DNA of 64,000 nt from Umezawaea tangerina (GTDB taxonomy: Bacteria > Actinomycetota > Actinomycetes > Mycobacteriales > Pseudonocardiaceae): NCBI RefSeq assembly GCF_003002815.1, contig NZ_PVTF01000001.1, positions 682,001 through 746,000 on the forward strand, given 5' to 3'. The position numbers and the translations under genes were made by a program. Below the pieces are notes generated by a model. The model did not search any database. It had not been told where the DNA came from and saw only the letters and a program-made list of their open reading frames with translations. This document shows, piece after piece, positions 62,830 to 64,000 of this stretch; positions within the stretch are counted from its first letter, which is position 1, and every line of letters starts with the position of its first letter.

Positions 62830-64000
62830 CGCGCCGCCACCTCCTCTTCCTCCTCCATCGTGGACAGCAGCCTGCGGTACTCGGCGTTCTCCGCCAGCAG
62901 CTCCCGGTGTGTCCCGGTCGCCGCGATCCGGCCGTCGACGAGCATCGCGACCCGGTCCGCCAGCTGCACCGTGCTCGGCCGGTGCGCGACGACCAGCGCC
63001 GTCACGCCGTGCAGCACGCGCCGCAGCGCACCCTCCACCTCGGCCTCGGTGTGGACGTCCAACGCGGACAGCGGGTCGTCCAGCACCAGCACCGCGGGGT
63101 GGCCGACGACCGCGCGGGCCAGCGCGAGCCGCTGCCGCTGACCGCCGGACAGGGACATGCCCTGCTCGCCGATCCGCGTCTCCAGACCCCACGGCAGCGC
63201 CTCGACGAACTCCTCCGCCCTGGCCACCCGCAGCGCCTCGCGGACCCTGGAGTCGTCCACGTCCGCGCTGCCCAGCGCCACGTTCTCCCGCACGCTCGCG
63301 GAGAACAGCACCGGCTCCTCGAACGCGGCGCCGATGGTGCCCCGCAGCACGTCCAGGCGCAGGTCGCGCACGTCGACGCCGTCGATCGTCACCCGGCCCG
63401 ACGTCACGTCGTACAGCCTGGGCACGAGCGCGGTCAGCGTCGTCTTGCCCGACCCGGTGGACCCGACCAGCGCGACCGTCTCGCCAGGCCGCAGATCGAG
63501 GTCGATGCCGCGCAGCACCTCGCGGTCCGCGCCCGGATAGGCGAACCGCACGTCCTCGAACCGCACGTGCCCGACCACCGGTGTGGTCAGCGGCACCGGC
63601 GACTCGGGGTCGGTGATCGTGACCGGCGCGTCGAGCACCTCGAAGATGCGCTCGGTCGCCGCCGACGTCTGGTTCGTCTCGGCCAGCAGCCAGCCGATCG
63701 AGTCGACCGGCCAGCGCAGGTAGGCGCTCACCGCGATGGCGGCCACCAGGGTGCCGATCGTCGTCGTGCCGTCGGCGATGCCGATCGTGCCGATCGCGAG
63801 CTGCCCCGCGATGCCCAGCTCGGGCAGCACGATCAGCACCGCCCAGAGCAGCGCGAAGATCCTGAACTTGGCCATCTCGGTGTTGCGCAGCTCACGGGCC
63901 TCGGCGGCGAACCGCCTGCTCAGCTCCGGACCGCGACCGAACGCCTTGAGCACCCGGATCCCGAGCACGGACTCCTCGACCCTGGTGGTCAGGTCACCCG
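62826..64000 (-). CDS. ABC exporter subunit, N-terminal part outside window
   Basis: The visible frame runs off the right edge. The upstream codons GDLTTRVEESVLGIRVLKAFG are in frame beyond the first GTG at 63968, so the start is missing. It has the last part of the membrane domain and a full ATPase: Walker A GSTGSGKTT, signature MSLSGGQRQRLALARA, Walker B AVLVLDDPLSALD and H-loop VVAHRPSTV. The Asp-Asp after Walker B (LDDPLSALD), in place of the catalytic Asp-Glu, marks a degenerate ATPase site, as usual in one half of heterodimeric exporters; the second subunit has DEATS. Confidence 0.92.
   Translation of the reverse strand, partial: GDLTTRVEESVLGIRVLKAFGRGPELSRRFAAEARELRNTEMAKFRIFALLWAVLIVLPELGIAGQLAIGTIGIADGTTTIGTLVAAIAVSAYLRWPVDSIGWLLAETNQTSAATERIFEVLDAPVTITDPESPVPLTTPVVGHVRFEDVRFAYPGADREVLRGIDLDLRPGETVALVGSTGSGKTTLTALVPRLYDVTSGRVTIDGVDVRDLRLDVLRGTIGAAFEEPVLFSASVRENVALGSADVDDSRVREALRVARAEEFVEALPWGLETRIGEQGMSLSGGQRQRLALARAVVGHPAVLVLDDPLSALDVHTEAEVEGALRRVLHGVTALVVAHRPSTVQLADRVAMLVDGRIAATGTHRELLAENAEYRRLLSTMEEEEEVAAR

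Overview
The window looks like the chromosome of a high-G+C actinomycete, most probably a Pseudonocardiaceae-type genus (Saccharothrix, Actinosynnema, Lentzea or a relative). The grounds are strongly GC-biased third codon positions, frequent GTG starts, a Streptomyces-type conservon, an Rpf/LysM resuscitation factor, a bacterial XPB helicase, and several families I know mainly from actinobacteria (DUF3027, DUF2530, DUF2771, DUF2537). The placement rests on gene families and synteny recalled from memory; no search was run. There are 58 supported protein genes, two of them cut by the window edges. No rRNA, tRNA, CRISPR array, intact insertion sequence or prophage was seen.

Layout: (1) 0-8.7 kb is a tightly coupled operon for a molybdenum hydroxylase of the CO-dehydrogenase/xanthine-dehydrogenase family: MoxR ATPase, VWA protein, XdhC/CoxI, CoxS, CoxL (form II active-site loop), CoxM and CoxG, followed by a CapA-like lipoprotein that overlaps the coxG stop. 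(2) 8.8-13.8 kb: a large FAD monooxygenase-like protein, a GNAT acetyltransferase, menC and XPB helicase. (3) 13.9-23.9 kb: three tandem paralogues of a cysteine-rich secreted domain (LppU-like), an orphan ABC substrate-binding lipoprotein, and a complete conservon (sensor kinase, roadblock, DUF742, GTPase). (4) 24.0-33.5 kb: a helicase-associated-domain protein, a small conserved protein, malic enzyme, moaC, a fused mog-moaE, rpfA, moaD and moaA. (5) 33.6-42.7 kb: MarR, HAD hydrolases, a PP2A-like phosphatase, acyl-CoA synthetase, a YccF protein, a Gfo/Idh/MocA oxidoreductase, MntH and TetR. (6) 42.8-53.8 kb: CspB, a DUF2771 lipoprotein, MFS, glutamine cyclotransferase, DUF3027, a sacsin-like ATPase, DUF2530, a purine permease, MarR and MFS. 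(7) 53.8-64 kb: an iron-box element, superoxide dismutase, ABC-F, a GCS2-family ligase, an SpoU methyltransferase, DUF2537, and a two-subunit ABC exporter running off the edge.

The genes from XPB through the SpoU methyltransferase and DUF2537 follow the order I remember for M. tuberculosis Rv0861c-Rv0882 (ercc3, Rv0862c, Rv0863, moaC2, mog, moaE2, rpfA, moaD2, moaA2, Rv0870c, cspB, Rv0875c-Rv0877, Rv0879c, Rv0880, Rv0881, Rv0882), with insertions of other genes. The Mo-cofactor genes would supply the cofactor for the hydroxylase at the left end, although that operon is 20 kb away.

The most unusual signals are non-coding. Two dispersed copies of an intergenic element (29.6 and 60.5 kb) carry arrays of tiny hairpins closed by GNA triloops, followed by a perfect 23-24 bp hairpin. 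The middle of that hairpin's stem differs completely between the copies yet stays fully self-complementary. Others are a roughly 128-bp tandem repeat made from the 3' end of moaD, a 169-bp palindromic MITE whose terminus supplies a stop codon, and an iron-box-plus-terminator unit that may be an iron-controlled small RNA next to superoxide dismutase.
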